Source of the DNA: an uncultured Bacilli bacterium
Lineage (GTDB): Bacteria > Bacillota_I > Bacilli_A > RF39 > UBA660
Assembly (NCBI GenBank): GCA_910586425.1
Contig: CAJUHL010000084.1
Span: forward strand, 1-6,457
Direction: 5' to 3'
Length of the DNA: 6,457 nucleotides
Part shown: positions 6,454-6,457 of the stretch, in pieces
How positions within the stretch are numbered: position 1 is the first letter of the stretch
How the letters are laid out: each line of letters opens with the position of its first letter
The notes under the pieces: generated by a model
Databases searched by the model: none
Told to the model about the DNA's origin: nothing
What the model saw: the letters and a program-made list of their open reading frames with translations, nothing else
Program-made: the position numbers and the translations under genes

Positions 6454-6457
6454 GCAT

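Noticed and set aside
6371..6457. 29-residue N-terminal extension of the methylase to an ATG at the window edge
   Set aside because: It would be translated through a terminator hairpin, does not resemble family N-termini, and the ATG at 6370 has its own AAAGGA site.

Overview
The window is about 6.5 kb of AT-rich DNA holding two convergent protein genes. Gene style points to a low-GC, Gram-positive gut-type anaerobe of the Clostridia, most likely Lachnospiraceae or a close relative. The grounds are the AT-rich codon choice (AGA, ATA, AAA and GAA abundant), an AAAGGA-type ribosome binding site, intrinsic terminators with long T tracts, and a giant Cna_B-containing surface protein. This assignment is inference; the window holds no rRNA or other taxonomic marker.

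Left and centre (1-5267, + strand): one very long, secreted, multidomain adhesin-like protein that is cut at its 5' end by the window edge. The frame is open from the first bases, giving 1754 codons inside the window. The first residues look like the end of a signal peptide and a Ser/Thr/Asn/Glu-rich linker. Next come about 1100 residues of Tyr- and Asn-rich beta-sandwich-like sequence with DUF11-like 'V-x-D-x-L/F-P' motifs. After that there are two Cna_B domains with visible Lys/Glu/Asn isopeptide residues, the second interrupted by a CUB-like module. A further prealbumin-like domain, a charged linker and a MucBP-like C-terminal domain finish the protein. It ends without an LPXTG sorting signal or membrane anchor.

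Junction (5268-5352): about 40 unremarkable bases, then a strong symmetric hairpin with A and T tracts on both sides. It can terminate transcription from both directions, and it contains the stop codon of the gene on the other strand.

Right (5336-6370, - strand): an EcoRI-family adenine-specific DNA methyltransferase with its NPPF catalytic motif, probably 344 residues long. A second hairpin followed by a T tract on the minus strand lies 36 bases before its start codon. It is either the terminator of an unseen upstream gene or an attenuator for the methylase.

Nothing shows that the two genes act together: they converge and are separated by a shared terminator. A solitary EcoRI-type methylase beside a large Cna_B adhesin is the kind of pairing expected in the cargo of an integrative conjugative element or other accessory region. 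No integrase, relaxase, attachment site or restriction endonuclease is present in the window to prove it. I did not find a convincing new multi-gene system; the most unusual item is the CUB-like module nested inside a Cna_B domain of an anchorless giant adhesin.
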